Both the position numbers and the translations under genes were made by a program. The notes beneath the pieces were generated by a model. That model saw nothing but the letters and a program-made list of their open reading frames with translations. It searched no databases and was not told the DNA's origin. A DNA stretch of 10,809 nt, from assembly GCF_000611645.1 (NCBI RefSeq), contig NW_014011844.1:1636-12444 (forward strand). The letters are read 5' to 3'. The DNA comes from Monoraphidium neglectum (lineage: Eukaryota > Chlorophyta > Chlorophyceae > Sphaeropleales > Selenastraceae). Shown one piece after another: positions 10,778 through 10,809 of this stretch (positions within the stretch are counted from its first letter, which is position 1; every line of letters begins with the position of its first letter).

Positions 10778-10809
10778 CTGCGGCGGGTTTTGTGCGGGTG
10801 GCCGGAGGG

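Overview
The window looks like nuclear DNA of a GC-rich green alga, probably chlorophyte or trebouxiophyte. Three of its genes are broken by short introns (about 175 to 400 bases) whose donors all start GTG. A TGTAA motif, the usual green-algal poly(A) signal, lies downstream of one gene. CAG/CTG trinucleotide repeats are abundant. The best-matching families are plant, algal or cyanobacterial in character. There is no bacterial operon structure, CRISPR array, rRNA or tRNA, and I recognise no mobile element.

Layout from left to right. (1) 61-1479, minus strand: the 5' part of a very glutamine-rich protein, with a short non-repetitive N-terminus followed by long polyQ runs; it continues past the left edge. 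(2) 1480-2850: the divergent upstream region shared by genes 1 and 2, with short palindromes and repeats. (3) 2851-4423, plus: a complete five-exon gene for an AllA-type ureidoglycolate lyase with a probable plastid transit peptide. (4) 4424-5808: gene-poor spacer holding a hairpin, a TGTAA motif and a 13-bp direct repeat. (5) 5809-8205, plus: a six-exon gene for a GDT1/UPF0016 (TMEM165-like) cation/proton exchanger, with about 35 uninterrupted CTG units in its last intron. (6) 8206-9503: the convergent 3' region. (7) 9504-10777, minus: the 3' part of a SEC14/CRAL-TRIO lipid-transfer protein running off the right edge.

The exon joins for genes 2, 3 and 4 were worked out by hand from GT..AG borders, reading phase and family conservation. 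They agree in phase throughout and give products that read like complete family members. The four genes share no evident pathway: ureide nitrogen recovery, Mn/Ca transport, lipid transfer and a possible transcription cofactor. This looks like ordinary eukaryotic gene order rather than a cluster. I did not find a convincing new biological system. The items most worth a second look are the intronic CTG expansion, the unrecognised N-terminal module of the Q-rich protein, and the plastid-type ureidoglycolate lyase.
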